This document shows, piece after piece, positions 9,746-38,608 of a stretch of DNA of 64,000 bases. Numbering within the stretch: position 1 is the first letter of the stretch; each line of letters starts with the position of its first letter. The translations under genes and the position numbers were made by a program. The notes under the pieces are model-generated. The model was not told where the DNA came from. It was given only the letters and a program-made list of their open reading frames with translations, and made no database searches. Source of the stretch: Aphrocallistes beatrix (lineage: Eukaryota; Porifera; Hexactinellida; Sceptrulophora; Aphrocallistidae); contig OY725498.1 of the NCBI GenBank assembly GCA_963281255.1, positions 744,001-808,000 of the forward strand, written 5' to 3'.

Positions 9746-12081
9746 ATGGCAGTAAAAGATTCAGACAGTTTAGATTCATTATATGAAGGTGAGATTCTAA
9801 AAGATGACCAACTTTATATAATGTTACAGATTTGATTCAACAACTTTTATATGATAAAATAGACTGTATAGCTTGAAATTTAACAAAATGTTAAGGAATC
9901 ATCAAGTTGCCAAGGATTGGGAATAACTCTAGTCTTTGGGGAATTCTAATATGGGGAGTGTTTTATCATGGAAATTGAATTAAAACGCAAATGTTTAAAA
10001 AATTGTTTATTTTATTTACTTTACAAAGCAAGAATTAATTATCTAAAACATGAATTCATAAACCTTCCAACTAGCTATATCTTAATACGGTACAGTCAAT
10101 TCATTGTAGTTCTCATTGACTTTAGAGGAATTTGACATTGATTTTGATGACTTCAGAAGAGATATCCCTGAACTTCAAGGATTGACAGACCAGGAAATAT
10201 CGAGTAGATTTACCAATGAGGGATTCAATCTCCCGCAGAAAGGATTTCTTATTAAATTTCCTAGAATGACTCTCAGAGAGAAAATAGCAGAATTTCATTC
10301 GAGAGCAGTTAACGCAGCTGAACGCTTTGGAGAATTGTTCGAGTCTGAGGATGTGAAGGAAGGAGCTGTCTCTAGTTCAGTTGGAGTTAGTAAAAAAGAT
10401 CTAGAACCTGAAGTTGGAAATTTCGTAGCAATGGCTGAATATCGAGAAAAAGATAAATTTCTCAGAGAAAGAAATAAGCCAGAGATTGGACATTTTAAGA
10501 ACTGGGCTCAAACGCTGAATTTCAATGTCCGTTGTAAATACCCAACCAACGAAGACGAACTCAGACATTTCCTGGAAATATCAGCGAAAAATGTGAATGA
10601 AAAAATAGGCATAGTTGGCTCAGGCCATTCATGGGAGAACATCTTCACGCCGCCAAATGAAATATTAATAAACATGAATCACTTCTACCCATTTAAGCCA
10701 GGCCAGAAAGTACAGATACAGCCTGAACATCGGCTGAAGATAGCAGCAGGCTGTAGCATCATGAAAAAGCATCAAGAGTTGGGATGGGAGAAGGACGACT
10801 ATGTGCTACCTAGCAATGTTATCTTAACGGATGTGCATTATGTAGGCATTGTTTCAGGAGGTCATGTGAGTTTTAAAAGTGCTAAGTATACTCAATTTTT
10901 GTTTATTAAAAATGTGCCCGGTTGTTTTTTTTAAGTAGTAAAACATCAGAAATATTTTATTTTTCTAGGGTTGTCACTTCGAAGAAGGATCAATTCCTGA
11001 CAGAGTTGAAAACATAGTTTTATACACGGCAGAAGGGAAGAGAGTACAAATTCCTGAAGAAGAAATTCATGTTGCAGCGATCGGCTTAGGCTCACTGGGA
11101 GTTATTTCAGAGATAGAGTTACGGACGGTTCCAGAAAGGAAAGTGGTTGTTGAGAGTTATATGTGGACAATGCAAGAAATGATGGATGCACTCAAGAAAA
11201 ACTACAAAAAATGGATTTCATATGAAGTTTTTTGGCTACCTTTCGGGGGTATAACATTTTGTCAGGCACTTTGGTGCGCAGCCACAGGAAATTTATCACA
11301 AGACTATAGTACAAACGATCAATATCACTGTCAAATAGTTCGAGAACATGAAGAAAAAGATGGCCACACTGACTCAGATCTGGTGACAGTAGTTCTACGA
11401 GACATCTGGAAAACTGTTTTACCAGAAATCCAAAAATCACAGGCCAAGTTGACTCCAGATTTCAGGAATAGCACTCCACTTCTACAATACATAATTCAAA
11501 AGATCCTTAATAGGTTGGTGGCAACACTGCAATCTTTTGCTCCGATTGTTACGAGCGTGTACAATTCTATTCATTATTTGCCTCTCGTCGAATTTCTGCC
11601 TCTACAAGCTCACGATATTGAGCTGTGTTTCCGCTGTGGGGAGTGTGGAGGAGATTTTGAAAATATACAAAAGTCATTCGAAAGTCTAGAAAAGGAAGTC
11701 AGGGATAGAGCTGTCAGTAAGAAAGAGTTTCCAGTGAATTTAGTTGTAGAAGGAAGAATCTGTGCCAGCAGTAAATGTCCGCTATCACCGTCATATGCAA
11801 CAGAAACAGATACACACTTTTTCTACTTTGAATGTCTTTCATTTCCGAATACTTTCGGTTGGGAAGAGTTCTCCGATTCATTTTTCAAAGCCATGATGGA
11901 GATAGATGGAACTGTCAAACCTCACTTAGCTAAGGAATGGAAATTTATTAAAGACATCGTTCCACACTTGAAGAAGGTTGCAGGAGAAGGAATCGAGAAG
12001 TTGAGGAATCTGCAGAAGATTTACGATCCTCACGGAAAGTTCATGTCTCCTGCGTTGGAACCGCTCTTCAAAGACTTGTAG
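9746..12081 (+). CDS. FAD-linked oxidase, aldonolactone oxidase type, copy 1 (about 631 aa)
   Basis: Three exons: 9746-9788, 10126-10865, 10969-12081. All joins have GT-AG signals and correct phase, and match the second copy exactly in position. After an N-terminal extension of about 145 residues comes an FAD-binding PCMH-type domain with the VGSGHSWENIF loop that cradles the flavin, then SGGHGCHFEEG around the cofactor. The C-terminal half resembles D-arabinono-/L-gulono-lactone oxidases and ends with the family's tail (HLAKEW..., then LRNLQKIYDPHGKF). Such enzymes oxidise aldonolactones with oxygen or an acceptor, in ascorbate-type pathways. No signal peptide is seen. The short first exon starts MAVKDSDSLDSLYE. 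A splice acceptor-like site just upstream suggests a further untranslated exon. Substrate is uncertain. Confidence 0.85.
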
Positions 12082-13660
12082 GGTTAAGTGAGCTATTCCA
12101 AGACCTGTACGGTTGTGTGTTTGTGTGCTATCATGGCTATCTATCTATACTAGTTCTGATTACCAGAAATACTGTCAACTGTCTCAACAATTTAGCAACA
12201 TTAGTTTAGCAACATTAGTATTCCCCAGTCGAGACATTTGCTTCTACTATTGCATTTGTTCTATGATAAAGTCATGATAATCCAGATTTTTTCAATTTAC
12301 ATATAGGCCTAGCTGAAGGTCGGGTTGTACAACGACGATTGGGGTGGTCGGAGATGCCGAGGATCGCGGGAGAATTCGCGAGAAAAGTGTTTAGTTAGTT
12401 TTCTGAATAAATTCTGAATTTCGGTTGTTTGGGGGTATGACAGTAGGTAGAAAGATAATAAAATTCCAGAAAACCTAAAACAGACGATCAAATGTAGATG
12501 AATTCCTGAGATGTAAGATCCTGTCAGTAAATACAAATACATGACCTGCTATCAGATGATACTTATAACTAGAGTGATCTTGTTTGAAACACGATTGCAT
12601 TTTTTATTGCTAAATAAGTTATCTGCTTAGCTGTTTTTGCGTCTTAAACGCTAATGTATTGATGCTATGTATTACCTCCAGATCTTCCATCTACTATTTT
12701 AGTTAACCGATACTATTAAAATCCAGCATCATTTTCGGTGAAATGTCTAGAGAAATTATCTGCTCTATTCAACCGATGAGACTAGATTCAAACAATTACA
12801 GTAGAACTCAGATAAGACGTACCCTTTCGGGAAGGAATTATTAGTACGTACTAACCGAGTTTATACTACATAAAAATCTATATTATATATGACTTTTGTT
12901 TCAGAGAAATGAGTACGTACTAAACCGAAGTACGTATTATCCAAGTACGTACTAACCAAGTTCTACTGTATTCCAATGCAGATACCATAGGACATTATTT
13001 TCAAAAATGTGCAGAAAATCTTTTGGAGCGAATTTAAGTAGAATATTGCATATTTGATCTAAATTTGGATCTTCATTTAACTCATTTAATTTGTTGTATG
13101 GGAAGCACACTAAAAACAAAACTATTTCTTTAAAGTCATGCGTTTACTGTTTTACAATGCAAAAGTACATCCCTAAACCACGTTTCTTCGATAAAGTATC
13201 ACGATGGAGATCTCCTTTACATTTGTATTTCTTCTCATTATTCCTGCTAAATTCTGCAAAAGATATAAAGAGTCCAGTAATAATGTATTATATTCCATAT
13301 ACTACACTCAATAGCATATAATCATCAAGCATAATTATATATACGTATATGAAACAATATTATTTATTTGAAATATTTTTAGCGATTGTGACTGCTATAA
13401 TATTGCGAAATATATATTAAAAATTATTTTTTCACCCATAACTCAGGTCAATAATATCCTAAAAAAGAATGTTAGAGGGTCTAACTCCTGATTAAAGCAA
13501 TCACCATTCTAAATTTGTTTTAAATACTTATTTTCTACAAACAAAAACAACAATAATTGAGTCAATTGTATTTCAGTAAATCACATTCAAACTTAAAAAT
13601 AAAAGTAAATTTTTGATAAAATGTAAAATTTTGATTATAATTTCGTTTGTTTGTAGGATC
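12082..13660. other. Intergenic between the oxidase copies
   Basis: A possible polyadenylation signal AATAAA lies near 12408, about 330 bp past the stop codon. An inverted-repeat element occupies 12798-12970. The rest is AT-rich with no supported gene. The small frame at 13091-13321 has no recognisable features. Confidence 0.45.
12798..12970. mobile_element. Inverted-repeat element, ACAGTAGAACTC family
   Basis: The ends ACAGTAGAACTCAGATAAGA and, inverted, TACAGTAGAACTTGGTTAGT enclose repeated GTACGTACTAACCGAGTT phrases. The copy at 54045-54199 has the same internal order. The ends and probable TA target resemble non-autonomous pogo/Tigger-type elements. Confidence 0.7.
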
Positions 13661-15971
13661 ATGGCAGCAAAACTTCACATCAATGATGGGCTACAAGTAT
13701 ATCAAGGTTAGTACAGTGGAGTCTCTAATATAGGATATTGCAATGTGTTGATTTGGATTTTCGCGCGCTTTGAAAGTGATAATGTAAATATTTATGAGTT
13801 TCTACATACATATTTTCACACCTTTGTAAAAATTCTTATTTTCAGCTGAAAGTGAGTCCTCAACGGTTAATATTGAGTATATTTTATTGTGTTTAATTTA
13901 GTTGAAATTGATTTTATAATAATAAATTCCTTTAGAAAAGGTTTCAATCGACTATGGAGCATTGAGGAAGAATGTTAAGGGTTTGAATGGACTGACAGAC
14001 GTTCAGATAGTCGATAAGTTCAGAGCTGTGGGGTATAATCTACCAGAAGATGCCATAGTAGTAAATCTTCCTAAAGTAACATTGAAGGATAAAATTAAAA
14101 AAATTGAAAACGAAGATATTCTAACTCAAGCTCCTTGGAAACAAGAAGTTGGACAGTTTGTGAATTGGCCAAGAACAGTGAACATCCCTGTGACCTATAA
14201 ATACCCTGAGAATGAGTTAGAGTTGCAACAAATCTTGAAATCTTCACCGGACAATGAAAAGGTTGGCGTGATGGGATCAGGTCACTCATGGAGTAATATA
14301 TTCGTGGATAGAGACGGGATTCTTATCAATATGGATTCGTACTTCCCGTCAGGTTATGGGGGAAGGAAGGTGAAAGTGATTCCAGGACCTGAACACAAGC
14401 TGGCAATCTCTCCAGGCTGTAGCTTCAAAATGAAACACAATCAGTTATTGGAAGATTATGGCAAGGATGATTATGTGCTACCGAGTAACGTTATCTACAC
14501 TGACATACACTATGTGGGAGTTGCTTCTGGTGGATGTCACGTGAGCTCTAGGAACTACAAGTAGATATACACTTTGTCGTTCGTATGTTTGTATTGCAAA
14601 ATTTTAATGTAATCTACAGATCATATCAAGGAGTTCTTGAGGTCTGGGATTTTGTATTACAGTTAATGAGAGGGATCAACAAAATGTCGAAAATTGCAGA
14701 TAAGGGGTCTATGGCCAAAAAAAGTAGAAAATGGCAACTTTAATCGAATATATCCACTAATAAAAATACCACATCCATTATTGAAGGGCCTTTTTCTCTA
14801 GGGTTGCCATCTGAAGGGCGGACCAATATCGGACAGAGTAGAGAACATAGTTCTGTATGACGCAGAAGGAGGTAAGGTACATATTCCTAAAGAAGACATT
14901 CCTACCGCTGCTATTGGTCTGGGTACGATCGGAGTAATTTTGGAAATAGAAATGAAAATGGAACAGGAGAGGAAAGTGGTCGTAGAGAGTCATATCTGGA
15001 CAATGCATGAAATGATGCAGAAACTTGAAAATAGACCTAAAGACTGGCTTTCATTTGAAGTGTTCTGGATGCCATTCGGGGGGATTCCACCATGGCAGGC
15101 AATTGCATGTATAATGACTGGAGAATTACCAATAAACTATCCGCATAATGATCGATATTATTGCATTATCGTCAGAGAATTTCGTGAAAAGTCGAGTTAT
15201 GACTCGCATGCGAAAGAATATGTGTATAAAGATGAAGATGCAAATCGAGAAAAATTCGAGATACCTGATTTTGATTTCGGAGATTTGATTGAAGCCATTC
15301 TAACAGAATTGCGTAAACTGATCCCGAATACAACAAATTCTACTCTCGGAGGGTATGAACATAACTTCGTACCCATGATACAATTACTAATCCAGAATCT
15401 AATCGTGACAGTGGTTGAGTGCATGGAGAGTTATGGCCCCATCATCACAAGCGTCTATGATTCTATTCACTATCTGCCTTTCATTGGAACACTTCCAATC
15501 AGCGCCAATGATATTGAGCTGTGCTTCCCTTGTGGGAACTCGGGACCTGATGATTTTGAAAACTTCCAAAAATCTTTTGAGAACTTGGAGAGGGTGATAA
15601 GATCCCAAGCTGCCGAAAAGAAATTTCCAGTCAACTTAGTCGCTGAAGGTAGGATAGTAGGAAGCAGTCACTGTCCTTTGTCTCCGTCTTATTCCATTGA
15701 AGAGGATAGGTTGCACTTCTATCTCCAATGCATCACTTTCTCTGACACCCCACACTGGAAAGAGTTCAACAATTTATTTTTCAACTGTATCAAAGACATT
15801 GATAAAGGAGTCAGACCTCATCTGGCTAAGGAGTGGACTCTCATTGATGGGATTGAGGAGCATTTGAAAGATGTAGCAGGAGACGGAATAAAAAAACTCC
15901 GCAATCTGCAGAAAAAATACGATCCGAAAGGGAAATTTATGCCTCCTGCTCTCGAAAAGCTATTCCAATAA
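13661..15971 (+). CDS. FAD-linked oxidase, aldonolactone oxidase type, copy 2 (about 606 aa)
   Basis: Three exons: 13661-13706, 13936-14540, 14802-15971, in phase and at the same protein positions as copy 1. The first exon encodes MAAKLHINDGLQVYQ. The N-terminal extension carries a conserved segment, GLTDVQIVDKFRAVGYNLP, that parallels GLTDQEISSRFTNEGFNLP in copy 1. The PCMH-type FAD domain has VMGSGHSWSNIF, and SGGCHGCHLKGG spans the second intron. The C-terminus carries HLAKEW and LRNLQKKYDPKGKFMPPALE, as in aldonolactone oxidases. It is about 25 residues shorter than copy 1 because the linker before the FAD domain is shorter. AATAAA near 16105 is a likely polyadenylation signal. Head-to-tail tandem duplicate, probably with divergent substrates or expression. 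Confidence 0.87.
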
Positions 15972-16375
15972 CCGCTAAAAAAAATCCTATTCTATACTGC
16001 TATGTCGCTATTATACACGTATACTAATTAGCTATAAAGTATATTGCTGAACTCACAGAGCAATGCTCAGGAATTTATGTATTTGATATCCTCTAATTAC
16101 TTAAAAATAAAGTTATTATTTATTCTAAACTTCTGATTTTCGAAATACGTACGGCAATATATTATTCATTATATGCATACATGACATTGTGCTATATGCT
16201 AAAAATAATCAACAAAAAATCGCTTCAAAATCTAAGTTGCCCTCAGTACATAAAATATATTCTATATACGTATATATATACTCAGATAATATGTATAAAC
16301 CTTGTCAGTTGTTCCAGACATCTGAACATACACATAGTAGATAATAATTATGTACAGAAGACTATACTCAGTTAA

Positions 16376-33255
<16,880 letters not shown>

Positions 33256-33552
33256 TCACTGTACAAATTTGAAGTAATTATGTAGGCAGTAATTTATTAA
33301 AAAGTATCATTTGATGTCGAGAGGCCTATCTCACACTACGACATATCAGATTAGAGAAATCTACAGCACGATTAGCCATGATGGCACAAGAGTGGGCACA
33401 TGATTGGGTTACAAATGGTGTACTATGATACTATGAGATAGACATTGTATTTTGGTAGTTATAATTATCACTGTTACAAGAGTTCAAGGTAATTAGACTC
33501 TTCTTAAAATAGTTTCAAGATCAAACAAAACATTTATATTCTTCAACAAAGT

Positions 33553-34795
33553 TTAATTTTTAATGAGAGGAGGCAGTTTCTTCGCTCCGTTGTTGCAACC
33601 AATCATAATAGAAGCAGCAGTACCGGGCTTAGAGAACTTCTCTGTGTGCTTCCCCATCCAAGTGTGATCCTCTATCTCCAAGAGTCTGGGTCTCTGATCA
33701 GGAGAGTACACTAATATCTCTCTGACCAGTACCTCAGCCAGTGGGGGGACACGGGGCCATCGAGGAAATGATAACAAATTCGAAATGTTGTCAGAATCAA
33801 TTTGCCAGATGGACTCCTCTGAAAAGGGGATTGTTCCAGTCAGCATAGAGTATAGCACTACGCCCAAACTCCATACATCAGACTTAGCACCCTCGTAAGG
33901 CCTATTCCTTACGATCTCAGGGGAAGCGAATAGGAAGGAACCGCAGTATGTCTCTAACTTCTGTCTAGCTGAATTAGCCTTCCGAGAAAACCCAAAATCT
34001 GCCAGCTTAACTCTACAGTTGCTATCGAGAAGAACGTTCTCCGATTTCAGGTCTCTGTGATAAATAAGTTTGTTGTGCAAGTATTTGAGAGCGCTTGTAA
34101 TCTCTCCAAACATTCGCCGAGCAACGAACTCCTGAATATATTTCTTCTTCTCCACATACTCATGGAGATTGCCTCCATTCGCAAACTCCATCACAATGAA
34201 AACCTGCACCTCTGTCTGCACGACTTCGTGAGTCCGTATGATGTGTGGATGTTCTATCCTGCAAATCGTATCAATCTCTCTCGGAACAAAGTGTTCCCAT
34301 AGTTCGTTGTCAAGGGAAGACTTCTCTATTATCTTTATCACCACTGGCCTGAAAAGAAATAAATAAAGGAGTTAAATGCAAATTTGAATAATCTAATTCA
34401 TTAACTTAGTTCATGAATTCACCTATTAGTGATGATGGAGTGAGCAGTCTGTACTTTGGAGAAAGCCCCCGCTGCAATCTTCTTCTCTAGCAGGTAGCCT
34501 TGCTTCTGTAGAATCATTTTGATGGAAATCGTTCTCTTCCCACTACGCGTGAAGCAAGTAGCCTTAGTCACGGGAATCTGGGAGAGGCAATGAATTTAAA
34601 TTCTCAAATAATGCAATACTGTTAACTCCATATAGTCAGTACATCTAACCCTGTAATAATTTCCCGTTTAGATAGCTAAGTAGGAATTTTAATATTGGTT
34701 TCTAGATAAGAAAATGATTTCAATGCTGGAGATTTCCTAATCATTTATCTAAAAAAGAATTTTACCTTATTTCGTTTCTCCAAACACGGCATCAT
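33553..34795 (-). CDS. TSSK-like serine/threonine protein kinase (about 326 aa)
   Basis: Three exons: 34795-34766, 34577-34423, 34348-33553, joined in phase. The ATP loop (KKIAAGAFSKV) lacks the first glycine of the usual GxGxxxxV pattern. The catalytic core is otherwise complete: VVIKII lysine, YHRDLKSENVLLD loop, KLADFGFSR, the TYCGSFLFASPEI activation segment, and the DVWSLGVVLYSMLTGTIPF helix. The short size, lack of regulatory domains and the FCGS/YCGS..SPE pattern match testis-specific serine kinases within the CaMK group, which act in sperm formation. The first exon (MMPCLEKRNK) is inferred. If it is wrong, translation would start at an internal ATG (MILQKQGYLL) in the second exon, just before the kinase domain. 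Confidence 0.8.
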
Positions 34796-35598
34796 ATATC
34801 AGCGAAGATGTAAATAATTACAAATTAGAAATACAAAAATAGAATTTGAATTTATCTTACAAAACCCTATTTATACTCTGTGGAAGAAGAGAGACGCCTA
34901 ACGAACCTTTTTAATAAAATCAATTCTGATTGGTTATTACCACCCAATCAGCTTATTATTGACATTTTGTTACAAAAAGAAATTTGCATTTAATTACAAG
35001 GTTTCTACATACAAATGTTCCATGAATTCACACCATCATGTTTTATACTAGGTGAGTAAAGAAGCTAGTGGATGTCAAATGAAGTCTGAATACAGAAAAT
35101 TGGAAGTGCGGGGAAGAAGTGGGCTCCAGAGATTAATGATTGCCTCAGTTAGTTGTGTACTTTCACTTTATCTTCTTTGGTCCTTTATTTTTACTGCAAT
35201 AGACGCCTGAATTAGTAATCGCATCGTTTAAAACGAATAAAAATTAACAACATTTGATCTATTCAACAGATTAATTTTAAAATTCATTCTGGAATTCTTT
35301 GTGACCTCACGAGTCACGAGTCACGAATCCTAACATATTTTGATGCCCTCATTTATTGAGGAGGAGGATCAGTCAGGGTTAGTACAAGTATCTACGAATA
35401 CTATACATAAATTACAGGTTCTGTTTTTGCTAGCAATAAGTATCCATTTCTATTAGTACATTCTTCTACAGAAATATGAGAAGGCAAGGAGTATAGGAAG
35501 TTCACCAAGTTGGTTGCATGTGACTAGAGAAATATATTAAATACTCAAACTTACCATTGTATTAATATTAATATACTCTCAGCTCAATACAACTTGAC
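34796..35598. other. Shared upstream region of divergent kinase and receptor genes
   Basis: About 800 bp separates two head-to-head starts. AT-rich, with TATTAATATTAATATACTC close to the receptor start and a TATAAATAGGG-like element (minus strand, near 34870) about 75 nt before the kinase start. No other gene is seen. Confidence 0.4.
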
Positions 35599-38088
35599 AT
35601 GAAGTTGGGATTCTTTTTATTTTATTTCTCTATAATTCATATAATAGAGAGGGGGGCATGCAAAGAGCTCTACCTAATGGGTCTCTATCCCGTGATGGGG
35701 TCCTGGTCCCTCCCCCTCGGTCCCATGGCGGCCGATCTCGCACTAGAGCATATCAACGCTCACCCTGACATCCTCCAGGGCTACAACCTGAATGTGGACT
35801 GGAGAGACAGTAGATGCTTGGATAGGATCGCTGTCCAATCTTTCATCGACGCTTTGAATGATTCAAGTAGGACCTATCTGGGAGTATTTGGACCGGGTTG
35901 CTCAGTGGCAGCTGTCGCTATTGCAAACATTAGTCCATTGTACGGCCTGATTACTCTGACCTACGGAGCGGCGTCCCCTTCCCTAGAAGACAAGATTCGG
36001 TACCCTTACTTCATCCGGGGAATTGTGTCCGATACGAATATCGCAGCGGGCAGGATTAACTTCATAAAAGAACACGGGTGGAAGCGAGTTGCTATTGTGA
36101 ATCAGCAGGAAGAGATTTTCGTCTATAACTCCTTCGTAATACAACAAGCGCTGAGGAGACTGGATGTAAGTTATCGCTCTGAAACTTTTGATCCCCGCAG
36201 TAGCGAAGTGGACCAACAGATCTCAAGTGTCATTGCACTAATAAAGGATGAAGGGTATCGGATCGTGATAGGAAACATGTACGAGACAGCGGCAATACAG
36301 TTTGCATGTCAACTCTACAAAACAAGGCCGATCCCATACATAACTTGGCTGTTTATTGGGTGGTATACGAACGGATGGGATGAAGTTGCTTACAACGTTA
36401 CAAATGGAAGCTGCACAACTGAAAATATCCGCGAGGTATTGAACGGGGCGATAGGAATAATCTCATTCAGTCGATTTGAAGATATTCTACAATCCAATGC
36501 CACTACAATCGCTGGTTACACTCCACAGCAGCTGTATGATATCTACAGAGAAAGGGCTATTTCTGATAACATAGATTTTGAAGCAGAAAGAGATGTAATT
36601 GATGCGTACCTCTACGATTCACTTTGGACGTATGCGCTGGGACTAAACCAAACAATCGCACAAGGATTTGACCCGAGCCAATTCACTTACAAAGAATCTC
36701 CAATGACTCAGGCTTTATACCAGAATTCGTTTTCACAAAATTTTTCCGGGTGGACAGGGCAGGTTTCCTACTTTGGACGTGAGCGAATCGCGAATCGCGT
36801 GCTAGTATCGGAGTTTGTGAACGGAAACATTCAGTATCGAGGCTATTATGAAAACTTCCCACCGAATCCAGAGGAGTTTGCAAATACAGAAGGGGTCATT
36901 GCGAACATCGGAAAATTTCAGATTTGGAATGAAGATTTGGCGTCCGATGGAATTGAAGACTATTTTACACACATCGGAATATTCGCCACAACGCTTGCAT
37001 CTGCAATCCTAGTGGGAATCTATATAACGTCGCTAATAATAATCATCCTTGTGGGTGTCAAAAAAAATCTCCCACCAGCCACCAAATCGGAACCATTCCT
37101 AAATATATTCATTCTAACCGGGAACTACTTCTCCCTCCTTCTTGGGGTCGTGTTCACAACAGATGGGAAGTTTTTCGTAACTCTAGTTCCAAATGCTCCC
37201 ATCTCCATTACATACTGTCATTCCCAAATCTGGTTAATGACTATCGTAAATAGCATTGTATTTGGTGGAGTTCTAGCGAAAGCAGCCAAATACTATATAA
37301 TCGTGGTGAAGAACAAGTTTAAGTACACTGACTGGGTCCAGGCACGTTATTTGCTCATTTTGCCATTCAGCCTCATACTACTGAATACAATCATCGTAGT
37401 CATATGGGCCTTTGTCAGCCCCCTGACTTACAACCCTAGCGTGTCTCCCAGTGGTTTGTCTGATCCTCCTTTCTATCAGACCTATACGTGCGGTGGCCAT
37501 AGTATTGGTTTCGCTGTTCCATTGGCGATTCTCAATGTAGGGCCGATACTGATTGGAACATTCTTGGCTTACCATCTAAGAAAAGTCGTGAACAAATCAC
37601 AACGCTACTCCTCTGTCATCGTGTGGACGATGTATACGATGTTGGCGTTCACTGTTGCGTTATTCATTGTGATTACATTCGTGAACGATGCTAACATAAG
37701 AGTGGGGCTAGCAGCTTTGTTGACGATTTTACAAGCAATTACAACTGCAACAATAATCGCGATGCCAGTTGTGTATTATCTGATTAAAGATCCCAATGGT
37801 ACAACATTTTTCAAGAATGTTAATCAAGAGGATTTCCCTGAAGATTCTGAAATGCTGAAATTGAGGATTGAAGCTTTAGAAAGAGATCTTCAGGTGTACA
37901 AGGATAAAGAATTTGAGCAAAGTTCTGGTCTCAAAAGGGTGTTGTATAGGATCAAGAAAGCAACTGTCTATGATAACCAATCATTCGATATGGGAGATGA
38001 AGGGAAAGGGAAAGGGAAAAGTAGCAAAACTTTCGGGGGTGAGGCGGGTGAAAAGAACGAGAAAAGAAGTAAAACTAACGCTTTCTAA
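35599..38088 (+). CDS. GABA-B-like class C GPCR (829 aa), intronless
   Basis: A signal peptide (residues 1-20) is followed by a bilobed ligand-binding domain of the ANF/periplasmic-binding type (about 22-455; typical FGPGCS..A..A and HGWKRVAIV), then seven spans (about 463-750). Span 3 has CHSQIWL... and a following AKAAKYYI, as in GABA-B receptors (C..WL...GA..AK). A conserved cysteine lies in the second outer loop (TCGG). There is no cysteine-rich domain between ligand domain and spans, the hallmark separating GABA-B from glutamate or taste receptors. Residues about 770-800 form a coiled coil (EMLKLRIEALERDLQVYKDK), as used by GABA-B subunits to dimerise. The lysine/glycine tail is low complexity. 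Such receptors are expanded in sponges; the ligand is unknown. Confidence 0.92.
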   Translation: MKLGFFLFYFSIIHIIERGACKELYLMGLYPVMGSWSLPLGPMAADLALEHINAHPDILQGYNLNVDWRDSRCLDRIAVQSFIDALNDSSRTYLGVFGPGCSVAAVAIANISPLYGLITLTYGAASPSLEDKIRYPYFIRGIVSDTNIAAGRINFIKEHGWKRVAIVNQQEEIFVYNSFVIQQALRRLDVSYRSETFDPRSSEVDQQISSVIALIKDEGYRIVIGNMYETAAIQFACQLYKTRPIPYITWLFIGWYTNGWDEVAYNVTNGSCTTENIREVLNGAIGIISFSRFEDILQSNATTIAGYTPQQLYDIYRERAISDNIDFEAERDVIDAYLYDSLWTYALGLNQTIAQGFDPSQFTYKESPMTQALYQNSFSQNFSGWTGQVSYFGRERIANRVLVSEFVNGNIQYRGYYENFPPNPEEFANTEGVIANIGKFQIWNEDLASDGIEDYFTHIGIFATTLASAILVGIYITSLIIIILVGVKKNLPPATKSEPFLNIFILTGNYFSLLLGVVFTTDGKFFVTLVPNAPISITYCHSQIWLMTIVNSIVFGGVLAKAAKYYIIVVKNKFKYTDWVQARYLLILPFSLILLNTIIVVIWAFVSPLTYNPSVSPSGLSDPPFYQTYTCGGHSIGFAVPLAILNVGPILIGTFLAYHLRKVVNKSQRYSSVIVWTMYTMLAFTVALFIVITFVNDANIRVGLAALLTILQAITTATIIAMPVVYYLIKDPNGTTFFKNVNQEDFPEDSEMLKLRIEALERDLQVYKDKEFEQSSGLKRVLYRIKKATVYDNQSFDMGDEGKGKGKSSKTFGGEAGEKNEKRSKTNAF

Positions 38089-38608
38089 AGGATTGTAGGA
38101 ATTGAGAAGTATATATATCCAGTGTGTTATTCTAGTTTTGTTTAATGTATATGTATATGTATAGTTTTGTACGTATCATACATGCATGCATTGAGGATTC
38201 CTGGAGACAAATACTTTTGTAATTATGCAGGTAGTATGAGTCATTGTATAGAGTTCTGCTAACTTTTGGAACCTCTTTTAACCGTTTATAATGTAAAAGA
38301 TATTGTGACTGATAATCAATCACTCATGAATAATCAGTAATCGTAACGTACCTACGCTCAAGATTCACGTCAGTGAATTATCGAACTTTGTTATTTCATC
38401 ACCTGAACAATTCAACAAGTAATTCTGCAGAAGTGTGAATTTCGTAATGTGTGAAATATATGAATGAATTAAACACAAAATAGTAGGCGTATCCGCTGGT
38501 ACTTATGGTAATGCAAATAGTTTGTCAATATTCAATTCGAGACACTACATTTGAAAATTCTAACAGGTAAAAAACGAAATTTCACACCAAACTATGTAGA
38601 TATAATAA

